Assembly (NCBI GenBank): GCA_021781315.1
Contig: JAJXXB010000109.1
Span: 1-6,741 of the forward strand
Length of the DNA: 6,741 bases
DNA from: Actinomycetes bacterium
Lineage (GTDB): Bacteria; Actinomycetota; Acidimicrobiia; Acidimicrobiales; RAAP-2
Direction: 5' to 3'
The notes below the pieces were generated by a model, which had not been told where the DNA came from, did no database searches, and saw only the letters and a list, made by a program, of their open reading frames with translations. Shown piece by piece: positions 5,848 to 6,741 of the stretch. The position numbers were made by a program, and so were the translations under genes. Each line of letters opens with the position of its first letter. Position 1 is the first letter of the stretch.

Positions 5848-5857
5848 CACTTAGAGT
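5828..5857 (+). promoter_or_regulatory. Candidate promoter of the ABC transporter gene
   Basis: A -35 element GTGACC (5828-5833) and a -10 element TAGAGT (5852-5857) are separated by 18 bases, close to the TTGAC/TANNNT pattern of actinobacterial housekeeping promoters. Transcription would start near 5864, giving a leader of about 78 bases. Confidence 0.5.
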
Positions 5858-5872
5858 CCTAGAGGCACCCGA

Positions 5873-5912
5873 GGCGGCAACTGCCGCGCCGTCCACAGGG
5901 CGGCAACTCGCC
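5873..5912 (+). repeat. Repeated GGCGGCAACT hairpin element in the ABC gene leader
   Basis: GGCGGCAACT occurs exactly at 5873-5882 and 5899-5908, 26 bases apart. The first copy can fold as GCGGCA-AC-TGCCGC, the second as GGCG-GCAACT-CGCC. Both lie in the predicted leader RNA upstream of the ribosome binding site. Function is unknown; chance is possible in such GC-rich sequence. Confidence 0.4.
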
Positions 5913-5941
5913 GGGAACCGACAGCCGAGCGCGGAGGACAG

Positions 5942-6741
5942 ATGACGGATGTAGCGGGACGCGAGGGCATCGTCGTCGCGCACGGCCTCACGAAGCGCTT
6001 CGGCGACTTCGAGGCGGTGCGAGGCGTCGACTTCGCCATCCAACGCGGCGAGAGCTTCGGCTTCCTTGGACCCAATGGCGCGGGCAAGACGAGCACGATG
6101 CGCATGATCTCGGCTGTCTCTGAGCCCACGTCGGGATCACTCTCGGTCTTCGGACTCGACCCGCGCGAGCACGGCCCGCAGATCCGCTCGCGCTTGGGCG
6201 TGGTCCCCCAGGAGGACACCCTCGAACTCGAGTTGACCGTGCGGCTCAACCTCGAGATGTTCGGGCGCTACTTCGACCTGCCCCGACGCGTTCTGCGCGA
6301 GCGCGCCGACGAACTCCTCGCCTTTTCACAACTCTCCGAACGCGCCGACGACAAGGTGGACAACCTGTCCGGCGGCATGAAGCGGCGCCTCACCATCGCC
6401 CGTGCGTTGATCAACCGTCCGGACCTGCTGATCCTCGACGAGCCGACCACTGGCCTCGACCCCCAGGCCCGCCACCTGCTCTGGGAGCGGCTCTATCGGC
6501 TCAAGCGCGAGGGGGTCACCCTCATCATCACCACCCACTACATGGACGAGGCTGAGCAGCTCTGTGACCGCCTCGTCGTGATGGATCGCGGCGCCATCGT
6601 CGCCGAGGGGACGCCGCGAGAGCTGATCGCGGATCACTCCACGCGCGAGGTCGTCGAACTTCGCTTCGGCACCGACGCGCACGAGCAGTTCGAGAGCGAC
6701 CTCGCACGTTTCGCCCAGCGCGTCGAGGTCCTCCCCGACCG
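5942..6741 (+). CDS. ABC transporter ATP-binding protein, DrrA/NodI-type, 3' end cut by window
   Basis: This is the ATPase subunit of an ABC exporter, working at the inner membrane face with a separate permease expected just beyond the right edge. I translated 266 codons from the ATG at 5942, preceded by the strong ribosome binding site GGAGG (5933-5937). Motifs are complete: Walker A GPNGAGKT (43-50), Q-loop Q90, signature LSGGMKRR (142-149), Walker B LLILDEP (162-168), D-loop GLDP (171-174) and switch H199 in THYMDEAEQL. The STMRMI after Walker A, the SGGMKRR signature and the THYMDEAEQL segment resemble the DrrA/NodI/ABC-2 exporter group, usually about 300-330 aa, so a few dozen C-terminal residues are missing. 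Substrate cannot be told from the ATPase. It has its own promoter with a candidate operator, divergent from the DUF885 gene. DrrA-like drug or lipid export is possible but unproven. Confidence 0.94.
   Translation, partial: MTDVAGREGIVVAHGLTKRFGDFEAVRGVDFAIQRGESFGFLGPNGAGKTSTMRMISAVSEPTSGSLSVFGLDPREHGPQIRSRLGVVPQEDTLELELTVRLNLEMFGRYFDLPRRVLRERADELLAFSQLSERADDKVDNLSGGMKRRLTIARALINRPDLLILDEPTTGLDPQARHLLWERLYRLKREGVTLIITTHYMDEAEQLCDRLVVMDRGAIVAEGTPRELIADHSTREVVELRFGTDAHEQFESDLARFAQRVEVLPD

Noticed and set aside
5851..6682. Minus-strand open frames opposite the ABC ATPase (5851-6249 and 6326-6682)
   Set aside because: The plus strand encodes a complete set of ABC ATPase motifs over the same bases, with a strong ribosome binding site; these frames have no motif.
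1..6741. Defence system, CRISPR array, biosynthetic cluster or prophage
   Set aside because: No spaced repeats, no nuclease, Cas, phage or synthase motifs were seen; all space is taken by housekeeping or transport genes.

Overview
The window is GC-rich, tightly packed bacterial chromosome. The run fhaA-fhaB-pstP-pbpA beside a tRNA-Leu(CAG) is the arrangement known from the Actinomycetota cell-growth and Ser/Thr-kinase locus. The frequent TTG starts, the absence of the long FhaA linker and of a SEDS gene, and the overall divergence suggest a deep-branching actinobacterium, possibly of the class Acidimicrobiia. The phylum is well supported by gene content; the class is my inference.

Left part (1-3755, minus strand): four overlapping genes read right to left. 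fhaA encodes a short DUF3662+FHA protein, fhaB a membrane-anchored FHA protein, pstP a PP2C Ser/Thr phosphatase with one membrane segment, and pbpA a class B penicillin-binding protein that runs off the left edge just before its C-terminus. Junctions are TTGA, TTGA and TAATG, so translation is probably coupled. FHA proteins bind phosphothreonine, PstP removes the phosphates, and PbpA cross-links peptidoglycan. The expected partner kinase (PknA/PknB) would lie beyond the left edge. The rodA/ftsW gene that sits between pstP and pbpA in mycobacteria is absent here.

Middle (3723-4003): a divergent promoter region with a perfect 9-bp inverted repeat, a complete tRNA-Leu(CAG) with encoded CCA on the plus strand, and a hairpin-rich spacer between the tRNA and the gene converging on it.

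Right part (4004-6741): a DUF885-family putative metallohydrolase on the minus strand. A 243-bp divergent intergenic region follows, with a recognisable promoter for each side and a perfect 9-bp-arm inverted repeat over the plus-strand promoter. Last comes the 5' part of a DrrA/NodI-type ABC transporter ATPase on the plus strand, cut by the right edge.

No mobile element, CRISPR array or prophage is visible. The genes belong to known families. The points of interest are deviations within the conserved locus (missing SEDS gene, SxN-to-SxD change in PbpA, poly-Thr tail on PstP) and two clear palindromes at promoters.
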